DNA of 64,000 nucleotides from assembly GCF_001548235.1 (NCBI RefSeq), contig NZ_AP014938.1:248001-312000 (forward strand). The letters are read 5' to 3'. Below the pieces are notes generated by a model. The model saw only the letters and a list, made by a program, of their open reading frames with translations, did not search any database and had not been told where the DNA came from. Made by a program: the position numbers and the translations under genes. The stretch is from Rothia mucilaginosa (GTDB lineage Bacteria; Actinomycetota; Actinomycetes; Actinomycetales; Micrococcaceae). Shown here one piece after another: positions 1 to 9,209 of the stretch (its first letter is position 1; every line of letters begins with the position of its first letter).

Positions 1-1211
1 ACCGCGGTACGCTCCTTCAGAGTCACCACCAGCTCATGCGGCGGGCGGCTCTCCACCTGCACACTACGAATCACATTATCCTGCCCAATCAGCTCACGCA
101 CCTTCTTCTCGTCAATGCGAGTGAGCGGAACACCGTGCAGAGGCTCCAGCTTCTGCTCCACTTGACTGGTTTCCAGCAGGGATGCGCCGCGCACCGTAAT
201 CTTCTGAGTCGCCAGCAGGGGCGAGAAGAAGACCAGCACCACGTACAGCACCGCAATAATAGCCAGCGCCGAGGCGGTGTACAGCAGCTTACGGGCACGA
301 GTCAGAGGCGCACGTTCCTTACGGGGGCGCTCCTCAGCACGCAGACCGTCCAGGCCCGGATCCTGACGCAGACGCTCACGCTGAGCCTGACGGCTCGCCC
401 GCTCGCGTTCCTTCTCAATCTCCGCGGCACGCTGCTGCTCACGCTCAGCACGCCAACGACCGAAACGGCTCGCGGGGCGAGGCTCTTCAGAGGCCTTCTC
501 CCCTGCCTTATCGACGGTCTTATCGGTGCTTTCTTCAGCCTTCGGAGCGGCAGACTCTTCGCGAGATTCAGCAGAACCGGCAGACGCCTTGCCAGCGGTG
601 GACACCGACTTCTTGTCAGAACCCTTATCGCTATCCTTGCCTACGCTCTTCTCCGACTGCGAGGACGCGACCTGAGCAGATGCAGTCTTAGAAGATGCAG
701 TCTTAGACGAAGAATCCTCAAACGCCTCAACATCAAACAGCACGGGAGCGTGCTCAACCTCAGACACGGTACGACCGGTCATCAGCGCCGAACGCACCGA
801 ATCCTTCAAAGACTGCGCCGAAGAATGAACCGCCGCAGCGCTCTTGGAAGCCGCAGAATCAGTACCGTGCTGAGCGGAGGCCTTATGCACCACAGGCTTA
901 CGCGGCATGTGTCGAACGGAGCTCGAAGACTGAGTAGCGGCAGAGCCGGCAGATACCCCAGAAGAGGCAGGCTGAGCGGATGCTGCAGGTTTTACAGATT
1001 CGGCAGCCTTTGCGGTCTTTGCCGCCTGAGGCTGAGCTACCTGAGGCTGCACGGACTTAGCCTGCACAGACTTAGCCTGTACCGCCTCAGCCGGTGCCAC
1101 CTCAGTCTGCACATTCTCAGGTGCTTGCTGGGCACGCAGACGAGCACGCGAACGCGGGGCCTTCGGCGCGCGCGAGGAGGAATGCCCCTCCGAAGAGAGA
1201 CCAGAACTCAT
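1..1211 (-). CDS. ftsQ: Cell division protein FtsQ (3' end outside window)
   Basis: FtsQ/DivIB is a bitopic membrane protein that links early and late division proteins at the septum. The frame opens with ATG at 1211 (MSSGLSSEGH), ten bases after the murC stop, and is still open at base 1. The first 300 or so residues are low-complexity, rich in Ser, Ala, Lys, Glu and Gln, and contain two five-residue tandem repeats (VQAKS near 1054-1083, TASSK near 679-708). A single membrane segment (LLYTASALAIIAVLYVVLVF) follows, then the start of a POTRA domain (ITVRGASLLE...). Position after murC is the normal dcw position of ftsQ. The N-terminal extension is unusually long for the family. Identity rests on topology plus synteny; confidence is high. 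Confidence 0.88.
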   Translation of the reverse strand, partial: MSSGLSSEGHSSSRAPKAPRSRARLRAQQAPENVQTEVAPAEAVQAKSVQAKSVQPQVAQPQAAKTAKAAESVKPAASAQPASSGVSAGSAATQSSSSVRHMPRKPVVHKASAQHGTDSAASKSAAAVHSSAQSLKDSVRSALMTGRTVSEVEHAPVLFDVEAFEDSSSKTASSKTASAQVASSQSEKSVGKDSDKGSDKKSVSTAGKASAGSAESREESAAPKAEESTDKTVDKAGEKASEEPRPASRFGRWRAEREQQRAAEIEKERERASRQAQRERLRQDPGLDGLRAEERPRKERAPLTRARKLLYTASALAIIAVLYVVLVFFSPLLATQKITVRGASLLETSQVEQKLEPLHGVPLTRIDEKKVRELIGQDNVIRSVQVESRPPHELVVTLKERTA

Positions 1212-1220
1212 CGGCACAGC

Positions 1221-2720
1221 CTAAGCCTCCGACTTCTTCGACTCGCCACCGTGACGGACCTGCAGGGACTCCAGCAGACGCGCACCCAAAGCGGTCACGT
1301 CACCAGCACCAACAGTCATCACGATATCGCCGGCCTGAGCGCAGGCCACAATATCCTCAATCGCGCTCTCAGCCGTAGCGTAACGAACCTCAGAGAAACC
1401 AGCACCGGTAATCAGCTCACTGGTCACGCCCTCAATCGGCAACTCACGAGCCGGGTAAATATCCAGCACATGAGCGCGGTCAGCCATCGACAGGGCCTCC
1501 GCAAATTCCTTCGCGAACTCACGAGTACGAGAGAACAGGTGCGGCTGGAAAATCACGTACAGGTTATGGCCATCAGCCACGGTACGGCCGGTCTCCAGGG
1601 CACGGAACACCTCGGTCGGGTGGTGCGCGTAATCGTCAAAGACCTTCACGCCAGCAACCTCACCGCGCAGGGTGAAGCGGCGGTCAGCGCCCACAAACTC
1701 AGCCAGCGCACGAACAATATCGGCAGCCTCGTAACCAGAAATGAGCGCCGAGATAAAAGCAGCCGAAGCGTTCAGCTGGTTATGGATACCGGGCACCTTC
1801 AGAGCAAGATCCTGCTCACCCTCATAACGCACTCCGCGGCATTCAAAAGACCACGACAGGTGCGACGATGAGGAAGAACCAGCGCTCGTAATCTCGCTAA
1901 TGCGCAGGTCAGCATCCTCAGACTCACCGTAGGTCACCACGGGCACACCCGCCGCACGAGAACGAGCCGCCAAAGTCGCCGCGCCCTCATCATCAGCGCA
2001 GGTCACCACAACACCGTTAGGTGCCAGCGAACCCACAAAACGGTTGAACGCCTCAAAGACACGCTCGTCCGTCTCGTAGAAGTCCAGGTGGTCCGGCTCA
2101 ACATTCGTCACCACAGCAATAGCCGGGCGGTAACGCACAAACGAGCCGTCCGACTCATCAGCCTCAGCCACAAAAATCGACTCCGGACCCTGAGCACCCA
2201 AGTGAGCGTTCGTGCCGCGACCAGCAATCACAGTACCCACTGCAAAGGACGGATCCGCACCCAGCTGATCAAACATCACAGAAATCATGGAGCTGGTCGT
2301 GCTCTTACCGTGAGTACCGGCAACAGCAATCACCTGAGACTCACCCATCACAGCGGCAAGCGCTTCAGAACGATGCAGCACACGCAGACCCTGCGCGCGA
2401 GCGGCAGCAAGCTCCGGGTTATCCTCACGAATCGCAGTAGAAATCACCACGGTATCAACGTCCACAATGTTCTCAGCCTGCTGAGGAACACCCACACGAG
2501 CACCCGCAGCACGCAAAGACTCAACAGCAGCCGACTCGGCACGGTCAGAACCGCTCACCGTCACACCAGCCTGCAGCATCAGAGCGGCAATAGCGCTCAT
2601 ACCCGCGCCACCAATACCGATGAAGTGCACACGGCCCAACTCGCTCATCTTCGCACGCTCAGGGAACGGCGGGTTCAGCGGTGCCGGCAACACCATCTCA
2701 AGATTCATCAATTCAGTCAT
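1221..2720 (-). CDS. murC: UDP-N-acetylmuramate--L-alanine ligase MurC
   Basis: MurC adds L-alanine to UDP-N-acetylmuramate with ATP, the first amino-acid step of the cytoplasmic peptidoglycan pathway. The 499-residue protein shows the N-terminal nucleotide-binding glycine run HFIGIGGAGMS (about 32-42), the Mur-ligase P-loop GTHGKS (135-140), and the central motif DDYAHHPTE of the ligase family. The start at 2720 overlaps the last base of the murG stop (TAATG), indicating translational coupling. A start at MSELGRVHF, 24 codons later, is also possible and would give the more usual N-terminus. The gene lies between murG and ftsQ as in other actinobacterial dcw clusters. Confidence 0.95.
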   Translation of the reverse strand: MTELMNLEMVLPAPLNPPFPERAKMSELGRVHFIGIGGAGMSAIAALMLQAGVTVSGSDRAESAAVESLRAAGARVGVPQQAENIVDVDTVVISTAIREDNPELAAARAQGLRVLHRSEALAAVMGESQVIAVAGTHGKSTTSSMISVMFDQLGADPSFAVGTVIAGRGTNAHLGAQGPESIFVAEADESDGSFVRYRPAIAVVTNVEPDHLDFYETDERVFEAFNRFVGSLAPNGVVVTCADDEGAATLAARSRAAGVPVVTYGESEDADLRISEITSAGSSSSSHLSWSFECRGVRYEGEQDLALKVPGIHNQLNASAAFISALISGYEAADIVRALAEFVGADRRFTLRGEVAGVKVFDDYAHHPTEVFRALETGRTVADGHNLYVIFQPHLFSRTREFAKEFAEALSMADRAHVLDIYPARELPIEGVTSELITGAGFSEVRYATAESAIEDIVACAQAGDIVMTVGAGDVTALGARLLESLQVRHGGESKKSEA

Positions 2721-3820
2721 TACTTCTCAGCTGCCTTCAATACTGCTTCAGCCATAACGCGCGCCGCGTCACGGATACCAAGTTCATACGCCGCAGCGCC
2801 CATACGCTCCAGCTCCTCCGGGTTCGCCATAAGAGCCGGAATCTCACGGGCAAACCACTCACCGGTGACCTCTGCATCCTTCACCAGCAGAGCCGCAGAC
2901 GCCTCCACCAGAGAACGAGCATTCAGAGCCTGCTCACCATTACCAATGGGAAGCGGCACAAAAATCGCGGGAACACCCACCGCAGCAACCTCACTGACGG
3001 TCGCCGCACCCGAACGCACCAGCAGAAGATCAGCGGCAGCGTACACATCCTGCATGCCGTTGCTGAACTCAATCTGACGGTAATTCGGCGCGCTCAACAG
3101 CTCACCGTTCTCATCCAGAACAGCCTTACCCTTACCGGTAATATGCAGAATCTGGAAGTCCCACTCAGCAAAGTGGTCACGGCACGCCGCCACCGCGTTG
3201 TTCAGGCTCTGCGCACCCAGCGAACCACCGGTCACAATCACGGTCGGCTTCTGCGGGTCCAGACCCAGGTTACGGCGAGCCTTCGAACGGTGCGCCTCAC
3301 GATTCAGGTAGGCAATCTCATCCTTCATCGGCATGCCCACCAGGGTCGCGCGCGGGAACGGAGTATTAGGGAACGCCACACCGGTGAACTTCGCGAACGT
3401 ACCACCCAGGCGGTTCGCCAAACCGGGCTTCGCGTTCGCCTCATGAATCACCACGGGAATCTTAGACATCAACGCCGACAGATACGCCGGCGGGCACACG
3501 TAGCCGCCCACGCCAACGACCACATCTGCATCTACGTCCTTGAGGATGCGGCGGGTCTTCGACAGGCCACCAAAGAACTTAGCGGGGAAAGCCAAAGCGG
3601 CACGGTTAATGCTACGAGGGAACGCCGCACGAGGAATAAACTCAATATCGAAACCAGCTGCCGGAACCAGCTCGGCTTCCATCTTGTCCGCAGTGCCCAG
3701 CATCAGAATCTTAGCGTTCGGTTCAAGATCACGAACCGCACGCGCAATCGCGAGCATCGGATTAATATGACCGGCGGTGCCACCACCGGCGAAGACTATA
3801 GAGGGCGCCTTCTTCGTCAT
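2720..3820 (-). CDS. murG: UDP-GlcNAc:lipid I N-acetylglucosaminyltransferase MurG
   Basis: MurG transfers GlcNAc onto lipid I to make lipid II at the inner face of the membrane. The 366-residue reading has the N-terminal glycine-rich loop FAGGGTAGHINP (about 10-21) and the GT28 motif VTGGSLGAQSLN. The C-terminal domain has IFVPLPIGNGEQALNA, the region that binds the UDP-GlcNAc donor. I chose ATG at 3820 (MTKKAPS) because GGGAG lies eight bases upstream. An in-frame ATG at 3838 would place that ribosome-binding site inside the gene. The stop shares a base with the murC start. A gap of about 210 bases separates it from ftsW upstream. Confidence 0.95.
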   Translation of the reverse strand: MTKKAPSIVFAGGGTAGHINPMLAIARAVRDLEPNAKILMLGTADKMEAELVPAAGFDIEFIPRAAFPRSINRAALAFPAKFFGGLSKTRRILKDVDADVVVGVGGYVCPPAYLSALMSKIPVVIHEANAKPGLANRLGGTFAKFTGVAFPNTPFPRATLVGMPMKDEIAYLNREAHRSKARRNLGLDPQKPTVIVTGGSLGAQSLNNAVAACRDHFAEWDFQILHITGKGKAVLDENGELLSAPNYRQIEFSNGMQDVYAAADLLLVRSGAATVSEVAAVGVPAIFVPLPIGNGEQALNARSLVEASAALLVKDAEVTGEWFAREIPALMANPEELERMGAAAYELGIRDAARVMAEAVLKAAEK

Positions 3821-4030
3821 AGGTCTTTCTCCCAACACATCGGTACAGCATCATTTTACGCTATCGCACCTGTTCAAAAGAGCGCCCCCGCCATTGAGCC
3901 ATAACTCAATAGCGAGGGCGTTATCTCATATTCAGCACATATTCATTACGGGCGGAGGCACAAACCGCGACCCGCTCCCCCGAATCTCAGTCCCCGCAAC
4001 GCAGGCTTCGCGGAACGGGTTCCACGGGGC

Positions 4031-6262
4031 TTAGCCCTGCTGGCGAGTGTTGCGCTGAGCGGAGTTCCGAGCCGCCCCCTGAGCCGGACGCTGCCCGTGC
4101 TGAGCACCGTTCTTCGGAGCATCATTCTTCGGGGCGCCCTTTGCCTGGGCACCCTGTCGCGGTGCCGCCTGACGCTGAGCACCCTGACGAAGATTACCCT
4201 GCTGAGGATTACCCTGTCGCTGGGCACGACGCTGACGATCCTCAGGATGCAGCGGTTGCAGACCCGCAGGCAGCGAACCCGACGGACGGTGCTGGGCGCT
4301 ACGAGGCTGGGCACCGCGAGGCTGCTGCACTCGCTTCTGCGCGGCAGGCTGCTGAGCAGTACGAGGCTGAGCATCACCAGCCTGAGCGGTACGAGACTGA
4401 GCGGGGCGCTGCTGTACCGCCTGCTTCGGTGCCGCTTGCTTCGGAGTCACAGGCTTCTGGCCTACAGGCTTCGCAACAGTCGTCTTCTGAGCGGGGCGAG
4501 CCTCGGCCGGCTTACCCTGTGTAGCTCGGGTAGAGGCAGTGCTCTTCTGAGCAACACGAGCCTGCTGACCGGTACGAGGCTGGGCGGAAGCCTTCTTCGG
4601 CGTTGCCACCGTCGATGCAGGCTTCTGCGAGGCCTTCTGCTTCTGAGTTTCGGTTTTCTGCTTCTGCGCTGCGGCCTTCTGCTCTGCCTTCACACGGGCA
4701 GCTTCCTCACGAGCCAGACGAGCCTGCTCCTTCTGCTGCTCCCGAACCTGACGCTCCTGCTCCTTCTGCTGCTCACGAGCCATACGAGCCAACTCACGCT
4801 GCTGATCCGGCGCAAAACCCAACCAGCGGCGCAACGTACTCTCCGGGCCGAAAACAACCTTCAAAGGATTATGTTCCTTCAACAGGTGGCCACCGGCAGC
4901 CGCACGAGCAGCCTCCTCCTGATTCAGCACATCCTGCAAGGGCGTACGACGCTTCCAATCAGCATTCGCACGACGAACCTCACGCGCGCTCTGGGTCTCA
5001 ATATTCGACGGTGCCGTCGCGCCACGCAACGGAGTCTGCCGCGCAAACGCCAACAACAAACCCGCCGCAAACAACGAAGACAACAGCGACGAACCGCCAT
5101 AAGAGACAAACGGCAGAGGCACACCAATCACCGGCAAAATACGGGACACCATACCCATATTGATAATTGCCTGAGAAGTCAGCCAAATCATGATGCCGCC
5201 CGTAGCCAAACGCACCAGCGGGTCAGTAGTGCGCAGCATAATACGAACCGCACAATACACCAGGCCCGCATACAGCAGCAGAACCGCCAGCGTACCCAGC
5301 AGGCCCAGCTCCTCACCAATAATGGCGAAAATATAGTCGTTATGCGCCTCAGCCAAGTAGTTGTACTTCTGACGCGACTGGCCCAGACCAACACCGAGGA
5401 AACCACCGGTCGTCAGTGCCACCTCACCAGAATTCGCCTGGTCACAGTTAGCGTTCGTACACGAACCCCAAACACCGAAAATACGAGCCACACGGTTCGC
5501 GCTACTGAGAACACCCACCAGAGCCAACGCCGCAAACGCGCCGCCAATCTTCAGCAGCGAGCTGCGAGAAGCACCCGCCAGCCACATCATGCCCACAAAG
5601 ATGAAGCCGTACACCATGGCGGTACCCATATCGCCACCGAGCATAATCAGCAGCACCAGGGCACCCACACCATAAATCGAGGGGAACAGAGTACGCCAAA
5701 TACTGCGAGAAATATCGCCGTGACGGCTATACACCCACGCCAGCCACATAATAATCGCCAGCTTCGAAAACTCCGACGGCTGAATCTGCACGCCGCCGGG
5801 GAATTTCAACCAGTTACGGTTACCGTTCACCTCAACGCCAACAACCACCACAGCAAGCTGCATGACCAACGCGGCAATCAGCATCGCGTTCACCACAAAC
5901 TCCTTGTGATAAACACCCACCGGGATACGCGTAATACCCGCCATCGCAATCACGCCAAGCACCAAGAACATGACCTGCGACGAAACCTGCGAGAACGGCG
6001 ACTGCCCCTGAGAAATCATGGTGACGCTCGAGGCCGACAGCACCATAATGCAGCCAAAAATAGCCAGACCCAAGGTGGTCACCAGCAGCATGACCGGCAC
6101 ATCCCACAGGTCAGCCTTCAAACCACGACGGTACAGCCTACCGGCACGAGCACGGAACGGCGCAGAGAAATCCTCCCAACCGGCTCGCAAAGACGCCCAA
6201 CGACCACTCGCGGTCGAACGCGCCGAAGAAGCCGAACGCTCCGAAGATGCGCTGGTACTCAC
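4031..6262 (-). CDS. ftsW: SEDS lipid II polymerase FtsW with long C-terminal tail
   Basis: FtsW is the septal SEDS glycosyltransferase that polymerises lipid II together with FtsI. The first 400 residues carry about ten hydrophobic segments and SEDS signatures such as IQPSEFSKLA, IIGEELGLLG and VPLPFVSYGGSS. The last 320 or so residues are a charged and then Gln/Ala/Pro/Lys-rich tail (QQKEQ, VREQQ, AQPRTAQ patterns), probably coiled coil followed by disorder; this is far longer than the family norm. I prefer the GTG start at 6262 (VSTSASS) behind AGGAGGG. A GTG at 6385 is open in frame, but its extra 41 residues look non-coding. murD ends upstream at 6412. Confidence 0.92.
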   Translation of the reverse strand: MSTSASSERSASSARSTASGRWASLRAGWEDFSAPFRARAGRLYRRGLKADLWDVPVMLLVTTLGLAIFGCIMVLSASSVTMISQGQSPFSQVSSQVMFLVLGVIAMAGITRIPVGVYHKEFVVNAMLIAALVMQLAVVVVGVEVNGNRNWLKFPGGVQIQPSEFSKLAIIMWLAWVYSRHGDISRSIWRTLFPSIYGVGALVLLIMLGGDMGTAMVYGFIFVGMMWLAGASRSSLLKIGGAFAALALVGVLSSANRVARIFGVWGSCTNANCDQANSGEVALTTGGFLGVGLGQSRQKYNYLAEAHNDYIFAIIGEELGLLGTLAVLLLYAGLVYCAVRIMLRTTDPLVRLATGGIMIWLTSQAIINMGMVSRILPVIGVPLPFVSYGGSSLLSSLFAAGLLLAFARQTPLRGATAPSNIETQSAREVRRANADWKRRTPLQDVLNQEEAARAAAGGHLLKEHNPLKVVFGPESTLRRWLGFAPDQQRELARMAREQQKEQERQVREQQKEQARLAREEAARVKAEQKAAAQKQKTETQKQKASQKPASTVATPKKASAQPRTGQQARVAQKSTASTRATQGKPAEARPAQKTTVAKPVGQKPVTPKQAAPKQAVQQRPAQSRTAQAGDAQPRTAQQPAAQKRVQQPRGAQPRSAQHRPSGSLPAGLQPLHPEDRQRRAQRQGNPQQGNLRQGAQRQAAPRQGAQAKGAPKNDAPKNGAQHGQRPAQGAARNSAQRNTRQQG

Positions 6263-6411
6263 ATGCCCTCCTATAGGCCTCAACTGCCACGGATTCGTCG
6301 TGGCGACTACACGAAAAAGGTTCAGGGGTGGGACACCGTTACCATCCCACCCCCGAGAAGAACCCGCAGAAAGCGTCCCGGTCACCCGAGACGCCCCCTG
6401 CAGGCAACGTC

Positions 6412-7998
6412 CTAAGAGTCTGCCAGCTGGGCGGCAACAGCATTCGCAAACGCATCACCGCGCACCGCATAATTCTTGAACTGGTCCATCGACGCAGACG
6501 CGGGAGCCATCAGCACGGTATCGCCCGGATGCGCCAGCTCAGCAGCCTTCGCAACGGCCGCGTTCATCACGGCAATGCCGTCCGAAGAATCAGCCACAGC
6601 GGCGGTCATATTGTAGGTCGGAACCTCCGGAGCGTGGTTAGCCAACGCCGACTTCAACGCCGCAGTATCAGTACCGATAATCAGCACAGCCTTCAGGCGC
6701 TGAGCGTGAGCGGCGATCAGCTCATCGTACTCAACACCCTTCGACAGGCCGCCAGCAATCCATACCAGAGACGGGTAGCCGCTCATCGACGCATTCGCGG
6801 CGTGAGGATTCGTAGCCTTCGAATCGTTCACCCACATGATGTCGTTTGCGTAGCCCACCAGCTGGTTACGGTGCGCACCGGTCTTGAAGGAACGCAGGCC
6901 AGCGCCCACAGTCTTCGGGTCAATATCAGCCGCACGGCACAGCGCCGCAGCCGCCAGAGCGTTCTCCACGGTGTGCTTCGCGGGCATCTTACCGGGTGCC
7001 GGTGCCAAATCCTCTAGAACAGCCAGCTCGTACGCCTCGTTGTAGCGGTTCTTCAAGAAGGCACGGTCCACCATGATGTCCTCAGCCAGGCCGAGCATCG
7101 ACACGGCGGGCATCTCAGTGGAGCTGAAACCAATCGCGCGAGCGCCCTCAATAACGTCCGCGTTCTCGACCATGCGCAGGGTGTCTACGTGGTCGGTGTT
7201 GAAGATGCAGGCAACCTGAGTGTGCTCGTACACACGTGCCTTATCGGCCTTGTAGGCGTCGAACGAGCCGTGCCAGTCCACGTGATCCTCAGCGATGTTC
7301 AGAACCACCGAAGCATACGGGGACATCGAGTAGGTCCAGTGCAGCTGGAAGCTGGACAGCTCCACCGCGAAGAACTCATAGGGCTCATCGTCGGCAATGG
7401 CGTACACGATGGGCATGCCCACGTTACCCACCTGAATAGACTTCTTACCGGCAGCCTTCAGGATGGAATCAACCATACCCACGGTGGTGGTCTTACCGTT
7501 CGTACCGGTCAGGCACAGCCACTTGGGGGTCGGTCGGTCGCTGCGCTCATTCAGGCGCCACGCCAGCTCCACATCGCCCCAAATCTGGATGCGACGCTCA
7601 TAGGCGTCCAGCATGACCGGGTGGTCCGGACGCACGCCCGGGGAGGTCACCACAAGCTCGGGTTCCTGACCGTCCACCAGGGGCAGTGCACGCATGTGCT
7701 CGGGACCGAACAGGCCCTCAACATTACCGTAGGCGTTCTTGTAAATCTCGATGCGCTCACGCTTCTCCGGGGTGTCAGCCCCGTCGATGACAACGATATG
7801 TGCACCCAGCTGGGCGAGCACATCGGTCGCGGCGTCGCCGCTGGTACCCATGCCCACCACAACCACGCGCAGGTTAGCCCAGGGGGCACCCCAGTGAGTC
7901 AGCTCCGCGAGGCGCTCGTTCTCATATACCGGGTTCACCGCAATAGCGGCGGCGTTCGCTTCAATGCGAGCGGCATCCGGCTGTTCATTAGTTGACAT
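6412..7998 (-). CDS. murD: UDP-N-acetylmuramoyl-L-alanine--D-glutamate ligase MurD
   Basis: MurD adds D-glutamate to UDP-MurNAc-L-alanine. The 528-residue protein has an N-terminal dinucleotide-like fold (VVVVGMGTSG, about 45-54), the ATP-binding loop LTGTNGKTT (163-171) and the downstream ELSSFQL and NDSKATNP motifs typical of MurD. It is longer than E. coli MurD by a 40-residue N-terminal leader and some loops. The ATG at 7998 shares its first base with the stop of mraY (TAATG), so translation is probably coupled. Confidence 0.95.
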   Translation of the reverse strand: MSTNEQPDAARIEANAAAIAVNPVYENERLAELTHWGAPWANLRVVVVGMGTSGDAATDVLAQLGAHIVVIDGADTPEKRERIEIYKNAYGNVEGLFGPEHMRALPLVDGQEPELVVTSPGVRPDHPVMLDAYERRIQIWGDVELAWRLNERSDRPTPKWLCLTGTNGKTTTVGMVDSILKAAGKKSIQVGNVGMPIVYAIADDEPYEFFAVELSSFQLHWTYSMSPYASVVLNIAEDHVDWHGSFDAYKADKARVYEHTQVACIFNTDHVDTLRMVENADVIEGARAIGFSSTEMPAVSMLGLAEDIMVDRAFLKNRYNEAYELAVLEDLAPAPGKMPAKHTVENALAAAALCRAADIDPKTVGAGLRSFKTGAHRNQLVGYANDIMWVNDSKATNPHAANASMSGYPSLVWIAGGLSKGVEYDELIAAHAQRLKAVLIIGTDTAALKSALANHAPEVPTYNMTAAVADSSDGIAVMNAAVAKAAELAHPGDTVLMAPASASMDQFKNYAVRGDAFANAVAAQLADS

Positions 7999-9203
7999 TA
8001 GTGAATCACTCCAGAAGTCTGCGAGAACCAGTCACCGAAGAACAGCGCCAGGGCAACGAGCACGCAGAGGGCGTTAACAACCCAGAGGCGGAACACGGAG
8101 TTCACTTCGCCGCTGCTGACGGTACCGGGGGCAAGACCCTTCTTATCAATTGAGTATTTGCCGTTGACGCCGACCTTCTCCATGTGGTGGTGGAAGGGGG
8201 TCATACGGAAGTAGCGGTGCGCGTGCAGGGGCTTCTCCCCCGCTGCAACCGAACGCTTACGGCTGGTCTTGAACACGAACTTCTGCACGATCACAGAGAA
8301 CACTTCCAGCACGGGGATCAGAGCGATGACCAGCAGAAGCAGCTCGGTGCGGGTGAACAGCGCGAAAGCAACCATTGCGCCACCGAGTGCCAGGGAGCCG
8401 GAGTCGCCCATGAAGATCTGTGCCTTCGACACGTTCCACCAGAGGAAGCCCGCCAGCGAACCCACCAGGGATGCGGCAATCAGTGCCAGCGAACCGGGGT
8501 CGCGCACATCGTAGCAGGCGGTGCCGGCGCCAGCGGAGCAGGCGTGCACGTACTGCCAGATGCTGATGGTCAGGTAGCCGGAGAAGATGGTCATCATGAT
8601 GCCGCCAGCCAGGCCGTCCAGACCATCGGTGAAGTTTACAGCGTTCGTGCCGGACAGAGAGATGATGGTAATCCACGCAACCATCAGGATGCTGCCGAAG
8701 ACCGCACCCGCCGCGAACAGGTCGATGGGCAGGTCACGTACAAAAGAGATAGCGGTCGACGCCGGGCGAGCACCCGACTCGTTCGGGAACTGGAATGCCA
8801 AGTACGCAAAGGGCAGGGTCACAGCCAGCAGACCAATGGTCTTCTGCTTCTCGGTCAGACCCTCGTTGCCCTTATTGCGGAACTTCATGATGTCGTCCGC
8901 CGCACCCACACCGAGCATGCCCAGGGTGAAGGCGATGGTCAGCCACGCGGTCGCGGTCGGTACCGGCGCGGTACCAAAGAGCAGGGCGCTCACCGCCAGG
9001 GTCAAGAAGTAGGCGAGAATCGCCGCGGGGATGAAGATTAGACCTGCCATAGTGGGGGTGCCCGCCTTATGCTGGTGGGCTGCCGGGCCTTCCTCACGAA
9101 TGAGCTGGCCAAGCTTGAGGGACTTCATCTTCTTGATGAACACCGGCAGCGCGGTGAGGGAGATGAGGAATCCGAAGATTCCAGCAATCAGCACGGTAAT
9201 CAT
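7998..9203 (-). CDS. mraY: Phospho-MurNAc-pentapeptide transferase MraY
   Basis: MraY attaches phospho-MurNAc-pentapeptide to undecaprenyl phosphate, giving lipid I, and is an integral membrane enzyme. The 401-residue sequence has about ten hydrophobic segments. Family motifs are GTPTMAGL (about 48-55), the acidic VGAADDIMK, NAVNFTDGLDGLAGG, MGDSGSLALGG and PFHHHMEKVG with its histidine cluster. A GAAGGG sequence, largely formed by the murF stop region, precedes the ATG at 9203, six bases from murF. It sits between murF and murD, its canonical place. Confidence 0.96.
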   Translation of the reverse strand: MITVLIAGIFGFLISLTALPVFIKKMKSLKLGQLIREEGPAAHQHKAGTPTMAGLIFIPAAILAYFLTLAVSALLFGTAPVPTATAWLTIAFTLGMLGVGAADDIMKFRNKGNEGLTEKQKTIGLLAVTLPFAYLAFQFPNESGARPASTAISFVRDLPIDLFAAGAVFGSILMVAWITIISLSGTNAVNFTDGLDGLAGGIMMTIFSGYLTISIWQYVHACSAGAGTACYDVRDPGSLALIAASLVGSLAGFLWWNVSKAQIFMGDSGSLALGGAMVAFALFTRTELLLLVIALIPVLEVFSVIVQKFVFKTSRKRSVAAGEKPLHAHRYFRMTPFHHHMEKVGVNGKYSIDKKGLAPGTVSSGEVNSVFRLWVVNALCVLVALALFFGDWFSQTSGVIH

Positions 9204-9209
9204 AAAGCG

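Noticed and set aside
6263..6385. Upstream GTG at 6385 as the ftsW start
   Set aside because: The 41 extra residues lack family similarity and hydrophobic pattern, whereas the GTG at 6262 has AGGAGGG upstream. Kept as an alternative only.
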